In this document: positions 33,309-45,900 of the stretch, one piece after another | How positions within the stretch are numbered: position 1 is the stretch's first letter | How the letters are laid out: each line of letters begins with the position of its first letter | Source: Galerina marginata | Lineage: Eukaryota > Basidiomycota > Agaricomycetes > Agaricales > Galerinaceae | Length of the DNA: 64,000 bases | Reading direction: 5' to 3' | Assembly: GCA_023014335.1 (NCBI GenBank) | Contig: JAECYW010000017.1 | Span: 1,054,001-1,118,000, forward strand | The notes under the pieces: generated by a model | Told to the model about the DNA's origin: nothing | The model's input: only the letters and a program-made list of their open reading frames with translations | The model's database searches: none | Position numbers and translations under genes: made by a program

Positions 33309-33558
33309 ACCATGATATAGACTCATCATTATTAGTTTCCGACCATTGTATTATACCATGCGGGAGAAGAACTTTCGCGCATCGTTGGTTCGCATTCGCA
33401 GGCCGAGTTTGAAGTGAGGTAACCTCAGGTTGATTGCCATTGATGTTCACGTTCTTTCGCTCAAGGCATGGTTGATGAAATCCCTGAGAAACAGGTATGT
33501 GAATCATGGCAGTCAAGAACAAGTCGATAATACTTGAGCAGGGAGATCAACCACGAAA

Positions 33559-34553
33559 ATGGAACCCCAACTTGTGTGCATTCAGCAAAGTACGTAAAAT
33601 GCTCGGCATTGCAGAACATTCCAGTTTAAGTCACATCGGGCAGCGATCAAAAGCCTGAAGAGTGCCAGATTTGTAACGAGTTGACGGTGAGGTAGTTAAT
33701 TATATGAGATTTATTCGTTCTATAATTTTTTTTTTGGTTTTTTGATAGACCTCCCAGTCAAGGTATGGACATCCCAGAAAACGACAGACACCTTTTACTT
33801 ACTAAAAATTAACGAATCGTAAGCCAACAAGGGGATGGCCCAGCCTGCACCGGCTTCTTCGAAGATAGACCATCGAAAAACCATATGTTGCTCGGAAGAA
33901 ACAGGGAGGCTTTCAAGGATCCAGAGCCAGAGTGTGTCATAAGAATCAACCCTAAACAAAAAGGCATGCAAATCGGCAGAGCAAACGACAGAAGTTCGTA
34001 TTTCGCTATCAGCCTCTGGATTGAACCCAGGGAAAGTCCTGGTAAAATCTTTTTTGGGCTCGACTTTATGCCCGACCCAGTGGTAAAGGAGCGCTTCCAG
34101 TCAGCAAGCTTCCATGTAACGTTTGGTCATGACGATCCCGAGGGCCAGCATCCACCTTTAAAGATATTGGATATATCCTCAAGCTGTATCGGAGAAGATC
34201 GTGATGCGGAGGAGAGTAGTATTTCCACCTTTTCCGTCTCCAGTGACAACATTTCAAACGAAACGATAACGACCGACACAGACGTAATCGGTCAAGGACT
34301 CCATAGCCCTACCGCAGTATGGTCTTTAACGGAGGACGCGAGCAAGATAATAAAACGCGGGCTCGACGGTCACTACAGGGTTTCTGTGCGGCTTCCGACG
34401 ACAAGCAGAGTTTGGATAAAGTATTATGGGAAGGCTGTTTTGGTGGGTGGGGGGATAGGACCATGGCGTCGGGTGACATTGCAATCAGGCTCGGTGGAGG
34501 CGCCGTACAGAAGAATCCTGGACCTTAGTGAAGTTGTTGAGGGCGGTATGTAA
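33559..34553 (+). CDS. Uncharacterised protein, paralogue of 29098-30048
   Basis: Unknown family. Four exons join in frame: 33559-33589 (MEPQLVCIQQ), 33631-33686 (with EECQICNEL), a 14-bp micro-exon at 33749-33762, and 33824-34553. The body repeats the block order of its paralogue: MQIGRANDRSSYFAISLWIEP, KIFFGLDFMPDPVVKERFQSA, VTFGHDDPEGQ, AVWSLTEDAS, YRVSVRLP, VWIKYYGKAVL, and a C-terminal YRRILDLSEVVEGGM. No signal, membrane span or catalytic motif. The N-terminal region contains CQICNEL, absent from the paralogue. The two copies point in opposite directions and flank the thioredoxin-fold gene, so this is not a simple tandem duplication. The micro-exon is required to keep the frame but is inferred. 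Confidence 0.68.
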
Positions 34554-34699
34554 CAAGACCCAATATCAATAACGTCGAGAGGTTATAACCGAGAAGAATG
34601 ATAAAGTAGGATGTAACCAGCGCGCTCCCTCGAACAGGGCTGACGTAATATGATGGCTGCACTTGATGACGGATTCATCCCTCTTAGTCGCTCTCTTTG

Positions 34700-36695
34700 A
34701 TGAACTCGACCTCAATTGCCCCGTCATCGCCGTCAGATACAGTCTCTCCTCGCCATGCTAATCCTATCCTCGCGTTCATCATTGGTCTTGCCATCATTCT
34801 CGGTGCCTCCATCCTCAACGCTGCTGGCCTCAATCTCACTAAATTAGACCATGTGTGTCCTCCATTACTGCCACTATTTCTCCTATCGTTTACACTGCCC
34901 AAAGGTTAGAACTAGCGCAATACCGAAAGCATCGAGAAAAAGGGACTGGCTACGGCCGTTGTGGCTGCTTGGAATGCTGCTCTATATGTCTGTTTTGTTT
35001 CTCGAGTCGTCGCATACCAACTTAACTTTGCCGCAGTCTGTCACAACTAATAGGCAGTACTCTGGCTCTTGAATACATGCGCGCAGGTTAGAAACCTTAA
35101 ACTTTCTCAGCCTCATCTAACAATTTCATAGAATACGTCGCACCGCTGGGTTCTACCTCCCTCGTATTCAACTTTCTCTTTGCTCGTTTCCTCGTCGGGA
35201 CTCCCGTCACAAGTACCGACATATATGTACGCGTTATTCTGTGCTGGCTCTCTATTCCAGTCTCACTAGTTTCACAAAGGGCACCATTGTTGTCATTCTC
35301 GGCGTGATTGGCATCGTCGCCTTTGGTTCTATCAACAGCGGTCTCACAAATGCTACTGACGTCAAACACATCACGTATTTATGGCGTCGAGGAGGCTGGC
35401 TCGGCTACTTCTTTGCCATGGGCTTTGCCCTTTTCTCTCTCCTCATCTTCACCAGCAGGCTGGATTTTGTTCTTGCATCAAGGGCAGACTTGGCTGCGGT
35501 TCCCTTTTCAGCTGCCCGTCCGATGCAGGGCTCTGGCCTGCCACCTCCCAACGTCTCCTTCAACGCAGGGCGAAGGCGTTCATGGCTAGGAAAGATATTC
35601 GGCGTCTTTTTTGTGTTAAAGGCAGGGTGGGATGGTATAATTAGTTGGGTAACCGATCGTCTAGAGGCCTGGGCTGCTCCGAAAGATGACACCCAGGTTG
35701 CATGGACCCTGGGTATTGGGTGGGCAGTGCTGCGGTGGTGGACTCGCTGGGGGATGTTTGGTTTTTGCTAAAGCTACGTACGTATAGTCATCATTATCCT
35801 TCTGTCTTCGTACTGACGCGCTTTAGTGTCAAATTGCTGTCTGGATCTCTGTCACATGAAAACCCCGGAAACCAATTCGGGCATGCTGCTCCTATCTTCA
35901 CGATTATTCTGCTTGTTATCACAGCCGTTCTTCAAATCATCTGTCTCAATCGTGGGCTGAAGGTATACGACTCGACCCTTGTAGTACCCGTCTTTTATGG
36001 CGTCTATACCGCAACTGGGTGCGTTCATATCTTGGACCGCGTTTCTTAGGGATTCTACTGACTTTAAGTCGTTAGATGGCTGGATTCTTTAATTTTTAAC
36101 AACGAAGTCGAGGCGTACAAATCCTGGACCCTCTTCCTCATATTCGTCTCGGTTCTCATTCTCATTTCCGGTGTCGTCCTGCTGACACACAAAAAGCCAG
36201 AACCCGTAACTGGGAAAATAAAATCTACTGCTCTCCCAAGGAGGAGAAGACGCCGAAATGTTGACAAGACGGTGAAAAAAGCGGGAGAGAACGGGGGACG
36301 GGCATCAAGAAGGGGATGACGAACCACTGGCAGATGGCGAGGATGGAAGTGTTGTGGGCTGTCGGAGAAGTCAGTGACGAGGATGATGAGGGTGACGATG
36401 GTGACGACGAGGATGTAGACCATCATCAGCATCCTTTGCATCAATCTCTGCCTTCAGGACGCCAAACAGGGTACAGGCATGGCTGTACCGAAGGGGAACA
36501 AGGGGACCTGTGAATGAACATACTGGACTAGTCCATCAAGAAGACAACGACGATGTCTTAGAACTTGGGCTAATGAAAAGGAAGGACGTGGCTGCTGATA
36601 GGCAACGACGGTCGATGGATCCTTTTAGAGATGAGCTAGGGCTGGACGACTACACGGGCATCGTGAGTTCGCGTTCTAGTCGGCCCCAGCGGTAG
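34700..36695 (+). CDS. NIPA-type magnesium transporter (DUF803)
   Basis: A multi-helix transporter of the NIPA family, which carries Mg2+ in animals. ATG 34700 opens MNSTSIAPSSPSD, followed by helix 1 LAFIIGLAIILGASILNAAGL. Further hallmarks are LGMLLYILSQLIGSTLALEYM, YVAPLGSTSLVFNFLFARFLV, GTIVVILGVIGIVAFGSI, FTIILLVITAVLQIICLNRGL, KVYDSTLVVPVFYGVYTATG, FNNEVEAYKSW and a last helix LFLIFVSVLILISGVVLL. The family pattern 'vPvfy..yt..g' is clear. A longer-than-usual loop at 35480-35640 is Ser/Arg-rich. The C-terminal tail is unresolved: one frame stops near 36318, while open, hydrophilic frames continue to 36695 (ending IVSSRSSRPQR) and probably belong to the gene through one more intron. Confidence 0.8.
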
Positions 36696-36954
36696 CCTTT
36701 GGCCCCTTGGCCGGACTTGGACTTGAACTTGGACCGATGACCTGACTGACCGATTCGCTTGCCTCTCTGTTGCGACCCACACAAACTTTGGACGATTTCT
36801 GTTCATGAAGGGGAATGAAGATGGTTAAACATATATTCAAGAGTACTACTTACGCTACATCCGTTATGCTTTTTACTACCATAATGTCGGCGTCATGGCG
36901 GTTGAGATAGAAGTAATTTATATACTGCAGAGTTCTTTGAAGCTTCAGGTTCTT

Positions 36955-38623
36955 CTACTTCCCGCACCCCGGACAACAATGCACAACGTCGTGCACGAAG
37001 ACATCGCACTCGGAGCAAAAGTTGTAGTGACAGTCTGGACATCGGTATCGTCCAACAGGGCTCATGCCTTCTTTCGCTGGCGTTGATTTTGATGGGAATG
37101 GCCTTGCACAGGCATGGCATGTTGTTGAACCTTCAAGAACATTCGCTTCTTCTTGCCTGAATTGCTCCCAGTCAATGGTCAATCGTTGAAACGCTGTGCG
37201 AACGATCTAGCGACTTACACAGCATCGTAAGGTTTGACAGGAAACAAATGGTGGTAGCTCCGCGCTAGATGCGGGGAGCTGACGATCATTAACCCGCAAA
37301 TGTCGCAATCGGTTGGGACATCGCACACTTTTGACATGCAACGAGGGCATAGGAAACCCTGGCTTTTCATCTCAGAATGGCATACGCAGAGGCTGGGCGG
37401 GGATGCATCAGGCAGACGTGTCGGGAAACCCATCATCATGAGGTCTGCGGCTGGGTTGGTAGCACCAGCACCAGCGGCACGGGATATAGCGCGCTGAGCG
37501 GGAGGAGGAATGAGTTCGAAGAGGAGATCTTTAAAGTGTCCTTCATTCATGGCTACACCGAATTGACCTGTCTTGGAGAATGATAAAAGTTGATAAGGCA
37601 TAAAAGAAGAGGAACCCACCGCCCGTTTTGTCGCAGAGGTCGCGGCATATCTTCATCTCTGCAGCTATCGCAACGACGGAGATGCGGATCTTGTTCTTGA
37701 TACATGAGTCTAACGTGTCGTGAATATTGCCGGGATCGCAGGTGGTGAGGAGAGCCAAAAACGATAAGAATTTCGCGGGAGGAGTGGGTTGGTAGGTGGC
37801 TTAAAGGAATTGATGAGTGTTAATATCCTGGGGAAGATATGTTTAATATTATACCTCATGCTACCGCGCGCCATCTCAATGGCATTCTGCAGACTTGGCT
37901 CTCCTGCAGGCTCAAGTTTATGTCTATCCGCTATAGCTTTTAGCACCTCCTGAGGGTTTCCTACAAATGCGAGTAGGGTACTCAATAAAGCGCCAAAGTT
38001 CAAACTACGAACCTGACATTTCGCCTATTCTTTCTCCGAGCCCGGCTCGCATTCCTACTACACCTATTTGACCCAGCGGATTTTGGTCGAACCATTCAGT
38101 GATAAATTCGCGGGCATACTGAAGCATGAGATCGAAACGCGTGGGTCGCATGTCTCTGTCCATCATGGCAGACGATAGGATCGACGATGAGAATTAAGTG
38201 ACGAATTATGGTTCGTCGAATGGCTGAGGCAGGCGCTAGAAGCCTAGAGTTGAGTGCCAACGCAATGAGATAGTTTGTGAATTGTGAGAGAGATAAGAGT
38301 TATTACCTTCGTCTCCTGCCTCTGGCCATGAGATCCTCGACAGACGTCTGCAGACTACCCGCTTCATCTTCTTGCACTGTTTCCCAAGAACGAGTAAACG
38401 AAGCCTCCCATGTATATGCTTGCTGCAGTCAAGACTAGTTAAGCCTAGGACGCCGTGTTCAGAAGGATAGGCGTACAGTATCTTTTGCTTTTGCTTTGCC
38501 TTTGTCGGGTTTGCGTTTTTCACCAGCCTTTTTCTTTCCCTTGTTTTTACTGGTCTCCTCGAAGTCTATCGAAATATCGGAGTCCGAGCCAATGTCCATA
38601 TCGTCGTTCTGTTTCCGAGGCAT
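36955..38623 (-). CDS. SSL1: TFIIH core subunit p44 / Ssl1
   Basis: Subunit of TFIIH, which opens DNA for RNA polymerase II initiation and nucleotide excision repair; it stimulates the XPD/Rad3 helicase. ATG 38623 opens [16 protein letters not shown] and a basic lysine-rich tail. The von Willebrand A-like domain follows: [102 protein letters not shown] and [15 protein letters not shown]. The zinc-binding C-terminus has [19 protein letters not shown], then CHACARPF and the C4C4-type [20 protein letters not shown], ending HCCPGCGK at 36955. About seven introns. It is divergent from the amidohydrolase gene at 38959. Confidence 0.94.
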
Positions 38624-38958
38624 ATTGAAGGACTAGTAATCAGCTTCGAACAGAGAGAGGAAGCCGCAGAAGTTGAATTGACTGGTGTTAATTGCAACTT
38701 TGAGTAGACTTGATCGCTCTCGGCCCGTCTTCCGATTTGGCATTTTGCACCTTTCCTCGCAAACTTTTAGTCCGACCTACATAAGTACATGCAGAGAGCT
38801 ACGAACTCGTGTTTCGCGTTGGTTTTGTTACCTTTATCTGAGTGGTTTATTAAATAAGTTAGTGACGAGCTGGCACATGTTGTAAGTTTCATTACATGTT
38901 GTTCGGTTGTCGACAACGTGGGTTAAACGCAAGTTGGACGTTCACCTCGGTCATCATC
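38624..38958. promoter_or_regulatory. Divergent promoter region, SSL1 / amidohydrolase copy 1
   Basis: A 335-bp head-to-head gap. A TTTCGCG heptamer lies at 38812-38818; the same heptamer occurs in the analogous ERCC1 / amidohydrolase copy 2 gap (47651-47657). It resembles half of an E2F-type site, but a seven-base match is weak evidence. Confidence 0.4.
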
Positions 38959-41900
38959 ATGGACGGCCAGAAGGTATACAAATATCCTGCACCTGCAGGT
39001 AGTCCAAGAAAACCCAAGATGCCTCTCAGAGTGGTGCTTGGTTCAAGTCTGCTCTTCGTCCTTTTTTTAATCACGCAATATGCAGCAACGACTCCCCACA
39101 TCGGCAAACGCGCCAATCTCCCCTTCCATGCTACCGAAGCTGTTTTTCGGTGTCGCCAACTCAAGCTACGGGCTGGACCTCCAGCAGATTTTCATCAGAG
39201 AGACGTGTCGGATCGTTTCGAGGCAGGCACTCGACCAGTACTCGTACAACATGCAAAGATATGGACCGGAAGGAAGAACGGCACTGAGGTTCTGAATGCC
39301 GACATTCTGTTGGATAAGGGCCTTATCAAGAGCATTGGCCACCTCGGGGACTCGTCAATTGAGGCCTACGGAGAAGAACTCGTGGTCGTTGATGCGAAGG
39401 GTGCTTGGGTTACACCAGGAATTGTTGACATTCACTCTCACCTGGGTGACGCCGCTTCACCTGCCCTTGATGGTGCGGAGGACGATAATTCACTGAAGGG
39501 TACTATCCAGCCTTGGTTGAGAAGCTTGGATGGCTTAAACACCCATGATGATTCCTACCCCTTGTCGATCTCAGGAGGCGTAACGACCTCCCTCGTTCTC
39601 CCAGGCTCCGCAGATGCTATTGGTGACATTTCACTTTCTTCTTCGTCTCGCTCTCTTGCTCATTTATTTCCCTATAGGTGGCCAGGCCTTCGTCATTAAA
39701 CTACGTGAAACTTCCGAAAAGTCGTCCTCATCGTTGCTTTTGGAACCACCATACCATATCAATACATCTTTCCCCAATTCCAACTTACCCCCTAGATGGC
39801 GACATATGAAGTAGGTCATATACGCAGGATTCTTGTGTGCTGGCTAATGACTTGAATGCAGACACGCTTGTGGTGCGCATCCTATCAATGTAATGGGAGT
39901 TCCTCTTTTCGAAATAGATAACCTTGTTTAATCTAGGTGAAAATCCAAGTAAGCCCTTGTCCGTGTCTTATCTACGTGACGAACGGCTCTAATGGCAATG
40001 CATTTTGTTTTGTAGGCGGTGTCTATCAGGACACACGAATGGACACCATATGGGCCTTCCGACAGGCGTGAGCACTGAGCCCTCGATCCATCCCTACAAA
40101 CTTAGCTGACGATGTCAACAGCTATAATACCGCGAGGCAAATAAAGGAGCGTCAAGACGAATATTGCGCGCGTGCCCTTTCAGATGACTGGGAGAATCTC
40201 GGTGATTTCCCCGAAGTCCTCCAATGGGAGGCTTTAGTCGACGTTCTCCGCGGAAGGGTCAAGGTATGCTTTAATTAGATAATATCATATTCGAAACGCA
40301 TCCTCTTTGATTGCAGGTTAACACGCACTGTTACGAAGCCGTAGATCTTGATGGTTTGGTTCGGGTATGCAGACACTGTGCAATTCACAATATGTATCAC
40401 TTACTTCATTTTTATTATTGTTAGCTTTCAAACGAATTCAAGTTTCCTATCGCCGCCTTCCATCATGCCAGCGAAGCCTACCTGGTTCCTGACCTCCTAA
40501 AGAGAGCATACGGTAAGCGTTTATTGGTTTGAAGCAGAAATTGCTTTCAACATCGAGCTAGGGAAGTCTCCGGCGATCGCCCTGTTCGCTACTCAGGGCA
40601 GGTAACTCTAAATTCTTTCTTACTTTGAAACCATGGATTTCAATGCAATCTAGGTATAAACGAGAAGCTTATCGAGCATCAGAGTTCGCTCCTCGCATTT
40701 TAGCCGAACATGGGCTGACTGTGGTTATGAAGGTAAGGGTCAGTCACTTCATGAATGCGTCAGCCATAATCACCTTTCACAGAGTGACCACCCGGTATTG
40801 AACTCGCGTTACCTTCTTTACGAAGCACAACAAGCCCACTTTTACGGCTTCCCCGAGAATCTGGCCATCTCGTCAGTAACGAGTAATTCTGCAGAAGCTA
40901 TGGGAATGGGACACCGCATTGGATACGTCGAAAAAGGTTAGTCACACAAATCTTTGCTGAATAATTCAGTCCTCAAAAATTGGATGGTCAGGATACGACG
41001 CTGGTATGTTCTTTGGTCCTTGAACAATCTACCAACGACTGACCGTCTGCAGATCTCGTAATCTGGGATAGTCATCCTTTGGCTTTAGGCGCCACCCCCA
41101 CCCAGGTCTTTATTGATGGCATTCCTCAGCTAAACTCCCCTTTTGTTGTCAACAAACCTGACACTTTCCAAAAATCTCCGAAAGTGCCTAACTTTGACAA
41201 AGAGGCGCAGAAAGCCGTCATTTATGAAGGATTGCCGCCCCTTGTCCTCGAGAAACGGCCTCTGGATACTACCATTGTTTTCACCAATGTCAAGACCGTC
41301 CATCATGCCAGAGAAGGATCCATAGAAGAACTACAAGTCAATGACGGAGTTCGTTCTAAAACCGCCGTGATTCGCAACGGTTTGATTATTTGCTATGGAA
41401 CGAACGAATACTGTTTGCATTCGACCTCGCTCAAGGACTCCAATGCAACGTATATTGACTTGGAGGGAGGCTCTATCTCACCAGGACTTGTATCTTTCGG
41501 TTCTCCACTTGGAATGCAGCACATTGATCAGGAACCTTCAACAAATGACGGCTATGTATTAGATCCACTCCTCCGACATATACCGGATATTCTGGGTGGT
41601 GATACGTCGATCATCCGTGCCGTCGACGGATTGGAGTATGCAACACGGGATGCTCTGTATGTACTTATATCTTACTCGGAGATCGTTAGAATGACATACC
41701 TTTTCATAGCTTGGCGTATCGATCTGGTGTAAGCAAACATATTTATTATTCTTGAACGCTTTGTCATTTGTATTTACCTCATATTATCCTATAGGTCACT
41801 ATTGGTGTAACCGCCCCAAGCCACAAAGGATTCTTCGGGGGGCTTGCAACATCATTTTCTCTGGGAGCTTCTCACAAACTAGAGGAAGGCGCAGTCGTCC

Positions 41901-42765
41901 AAGAGGTTACATCAGTACACGTCTCCGTTCGGCATTTCTCAAAGCCTAGTGTCAGCACACAAATAGCCGCGTTACGCCGCCTGCTACTTGGGCCCCACAA
42001 AGGCGATGCAGGTACCTGGTTCAAGAAGGTGAAAAATGTAAGTTCATATATGTACATTGGGATGATAAGTCCATTCTCAATGTGGTCATCACAGGGTCAA
42101 ATCCCATTGGTGGTTGAAGCCCATAGTGCAGATATTATAGCGACTCTCGTCATCCTTAAGAAAGAAGTCGAAGCTGAGACCCGGGGAGAAATGAAGTTGA
42201 CTATTTCTGGAGGCGCAGAAGCGCATTTGTTGGCTAAGGAGCTAGGAGATGCCAATGTCGGTGTCCTACTCAATCCTGCCCGACCGTTCCCCTACGTTTG
42301 GGAGGACAGACGAATGTACGTATACCATACCAGTATCTGTGTTCGGGGTAATTGTCTCATTGATACAATCCAACAGTCTCCCTGGACCACCAATTTCGAA
42401 GCACAGCGCAATTACGGAGCTCATTGCGAAAAACGTCCTCGTCGGGATAGGCTGTGAAGAGATTTGGTCCGCTCGGAACCTTCCATTTGACATCGCTTGG
42501 GTATGACGTGGAGCACACTTTTTCTGCGTACTACGTCGCTGATGTTCAATTTCTGCAGGCGGCTATTGAGAGTGGAGGAGGGCTATCCAAAGAGCAAGCC
42601 CTTGCGATTGGATCGACGAACGTTCTTAAACTCCTTGGTGTCAATGTCGAGGATGCTGCCATTGATCTGGTGGCTACTCGGGGTGGAGACCTTCTTAGCT
42701 TTGAGTCCAAAGTCGCTGCCATCTTGTCCCCGAGGCAGCAGGCAGTGCATTTATTTGAGGTGTAA
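38959..42765 (+). CDS. Membrane-anchored tandem amidohydrolase, copy 1
   Basis: A protein of roughly 900 residues with two amidohydrolase-like halves. ATG 38959 opens a short Pro/Lys-rich cytosolic tail, then one hydrophobic helix (VVLGSSLLFVLFLITQYAA), suggesting a type II anchor with the catalytic part outside the cytosol. The first half has ILLDKGLIKSIG, WVTPGIVDIHSHLGD with the HxH metal motif, SISGGVTTSLVLPGSADAIGG, VNTHCYEAVDLDG, IAAFHHASEAY and MKSDHPVLNSR, supplying the remaining metal ligands, then YDADLVIWDSHPLALGATP. The second half (from about 41270) repeats the plan with IDLEGGSISPGLVSFGSPLG, where HxH is lost, TIGVTAPSHKGF, VVEAHSADIIATL and TRGGDLLSFE. About 13 introns. Substrate unknown. 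A close copy lies at 47832. Confidence 0.85.
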
Positions 42766-42864
42766 TGAACTTAGTTAGATTCGAACCCCTATTCGCGACA
42801 TAAGCAGACACGTGATCGCATATTTTAACTATTTTAATTTCCAATTCCGACACCAGAACGTGGA

Positions 42865-42870
42865 ACGCGT
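42865..42870 (+). promoter_or_regulatory. ACGCGT (MCB-like) box 70 bp upstream of the gene at 42940
   Basis: A single ACGCGT at 42865-42870 in the short gap after the amidohydrolase stop at 42765. In yeasts this hexamer marks G1/S-regulated genes; a single copy could be chance. Confidence 0.35.
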
Positions 42871-42939
42871 CTTTTTGTTTTGCAAGTTCCTCATTTCCAA
42901 CCTTTGTGCTGTGCTCAGTGGGGGTTATACCTCGAACCA

Positions 42940-45900
42940 ATGGCTAAAAACGCGAAAAAGTTTCCTGCAAATCACGGAAAACCAATCACAGCCTTCTTCA
43001 CGAGGAGCAGCAAGGCGCCACCAGCAACCCAACATGCACTGACATCGTCCACACCGACATCTTCCACCAAGGACTCTGCTCAGGCGTCTGAAGATAGCAA
43101 AGGACCAATCAGGCAATCCAACTCCTCTGACCTGGCATCTATATCCCCATCAACAACAAACGAGATTGCTGTGAACCGCGATTCTGTCGTCTCTCCACCT
43201 CGAAAATCATCGACGACCAGTACTTCGCAGGTGCCTGTGAATTTATCTACGGCAGCGTCTTCGCTAAAACGTTCACGTTCACCTGAAACGCGTCTGTCTG
43301 CAATACCGTCGACCCCAAAAAGACTTCCTCAGGGCGTCAAATCCCCTGGGCGCCGGAAAGGCAAATTCGATAGTGATTCAGAGACTGAAACCAATACTAA
43401 TGTTGTCTTTGTAAAATATACAGTATGTCATCTACCCTTCCTATTGCTTGATGCGTTCCAGCCTCATATTTTATAGCCCAATCCGCAAACAAGGAAAAAG
43501 GCCCGACTTTCGTCTCCTTTAGAGGACCCGCCACTATGCAAAGCCGAAGACGTCGTTCCAAGTAGTCAGTCTGACGAAGAAGAGCTTTCTTCCGAAGTAA
43601 AATCAAATGTTAAAGGCAGGGTTTCAAGTCAACAGGAAACCCGTCCTCCACCTTCCGAACTTAACAAAACGAATGGAATACCTATGAATATGGATGAATA
43701 TACTGCTGCCGAACCAGGGTCAACAAGTACTTCCTCTGGTAACATATTGGGCGAACTGGATGGCGAAACCCCGGAGCCAACATTCACACACCCGTCGAGT
43801 GGCTTGCCGTCCATGCCGCCTACTCCCGTCGCTCTCGATGCAGCCAGTAAAACAGCGAAAATAATTGCCGATATAAAAGCAAGAGCATACGCCCGGAGCC
43901 TGTCCAGCCCAGAATCTACCCCCCTCAAATTCAATGAACAGCTTGATGACAGTAGCGATGACGAAGATATCTTATCAGTAATGCCCATACAGTTGAAGAA
44001 AGCCTCTAGGTGAGTTGCTTTTTTTTTCTTTACATTTTTTGAGGGGAAATATTAAAGAAGCTTCATTTTTTTCGTAGTCCGACGTCGAGCACGGCAACAG
44101 CTCCATCCCAACGTTCAACTCGATATTCTCTGCGAAATCGCTCTCCGTCGTCTCCATCACGCAATCAACCATCTACCAGCCAAATAACCTCCAGGAAGTC
44201 CTCTAGTTCTGTCTCTGCGAAACAACGCGGAAAGAAACCCGTGACAACCGACCCCTTTGAATTATTATTGAAAGAAAAGAACTCAGCCGAAAAACGTGGC
44301 AATGGCAATGACGCATTCCGTCTTGCTGAAATCACTGCTAGCATGTTCAACATCGACGGAGACAATCATCTCGACGATGCCGACTTTGACGAGGGAGAGA
44401 ACTCGATGGATTGGAGTGCCGCTACCCAGGCGGCTCGAGATTCCGATTGGCTCCTTGATAAACCTTCAACCCCAAGCGTAACTCCGAGTGGCGGCCTGAG
44501 GATGAATCTGGGCAAAGACCATCGGAAAAGAATATTCGGCGAAAGTGGTGGATCCGGAAAGATCATTCTCGATATTCTCGAACAAGACAAAGCCGCCAAG
44601 CGACAGGCTGAATTGTCTGAGAAAGTTCCTGGGCTGCAGCTCTGGTCAGGACTATCAGATGCAGATAGCAATTCGATGGAAGTCTACGAAGACATATCCT
44701 CAAGGTCACTTCATGGAGACAGTCAAATAGTTCATCTTTTTAATGCCTCACTGGCGGCCAATGGTTAGTCCTGTCCAGGTTCTTCACGGTTTAGTTTATA
44801 TATATATTCGTCAGATCTGTCTCAAGCCGCTTTGGCGTTGAATATGGATATTATGCAGGCTGTCGAAATATCCGAGAGAGCCATAGTGTCCTCTTGTCTG
44901 GTTGATTTTGGTAAGTGGGCAGGTTTCAACTGGAAAATTTACTCAAGACAAGTTTTCGTTTCAGCATTGTCTCCGCAACTCAGTCCACTCAGCGAGCCTG
45001 CTACTGGTGCCTTGGAGCACTTTTGGAGTTCAACGAAGGATCCACTATCGAGCTGTATTTCTTTTGCGCAAGTCTTGAATACCATCCACCGACTGGGAAT
45101 GGATCCCGCAATCCTTACCGCTCGGAACTGGCAAGTTCCAAACACCATGGAATTCAGGGCTGTGGATCCTTCGTACAGAACCAACGCTGTCCGACGCTTG
45201 ATTGTTCTTGTTAATGCTTGTGCCAGGTATGGCCTTCTGTATCCGTGCTTTCTTGGGCTCACCTTTGTCGCAGTTCGGCGAGGCTGAAACTGGAAGAATT
45301 ACCAGATATTCTTATTGCAATATTGCTGCTTGGAATGGACTCTGGAGCATCGCCGGATATTTTGAGGGATGTCAGTCAGGCTGTCGAGAAGATATGTCAT
45401 TGTATCCCTCCTGACTTGCGACTGGTGCGTTTATTTCTCATTTGCTTTGTCTATATAAACAAACTCCGACATTTATCTAGGAAATTCCATTGTCTTCGAA
45501 ATTGCTTGCTTGTGTCGCTTCATACGAGCCCATTAACAAGGACCGCTTCATTTCCCTTTTGTCCAATGGTGCAGGTTCTACCCGCAGGATTGCTGACTTG
45601 GTGGCGTACGGCATTATTACGGGAAAAAAACCTGAACAAGTAAGTCTAGCAAATATCAGATTTATCCAAAGCTGAACTAATTCCTAGTGGGGTCTATCTT
45701 CTGACTTATCTCCTCTCCGTGAGGTTCTTGACCAACTCGTCCCATATTCAAGATCAGCAACCACAGCTCCCGGGAAATTTGCTTTACATGAGCAGACTGA
45801 CTACGTTGACCTTGGATTCTACGTGTCTATCCTTGCTGTTGCTGTTTCTGATGTAAGGGGACATGTCGCTCAAGAATGGCAGACTTTCAAGTCAAAGAAG

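Larger units (their letters stand above)
32225..33558. other. Intergenic between divergent genes, with two sets of imperfect direct repeats
   Basis: About 1.3 kb separating the head-to-head thioredoxin-fold gene (-) and the uncharacterised gene (+). No convincing gene. It contains a short repeat pair (32458-32490 and 32712-32746) and a longer pair (33166-33220 and 33256-33308). Confidence 0.5.

Noticed and set aside
35308..35644. Cys/Leu/Ser-rich + strand frames
   Set aside because: They are shifted readings of the NIPA transporter exon, which carries the conserved helices in another frame.
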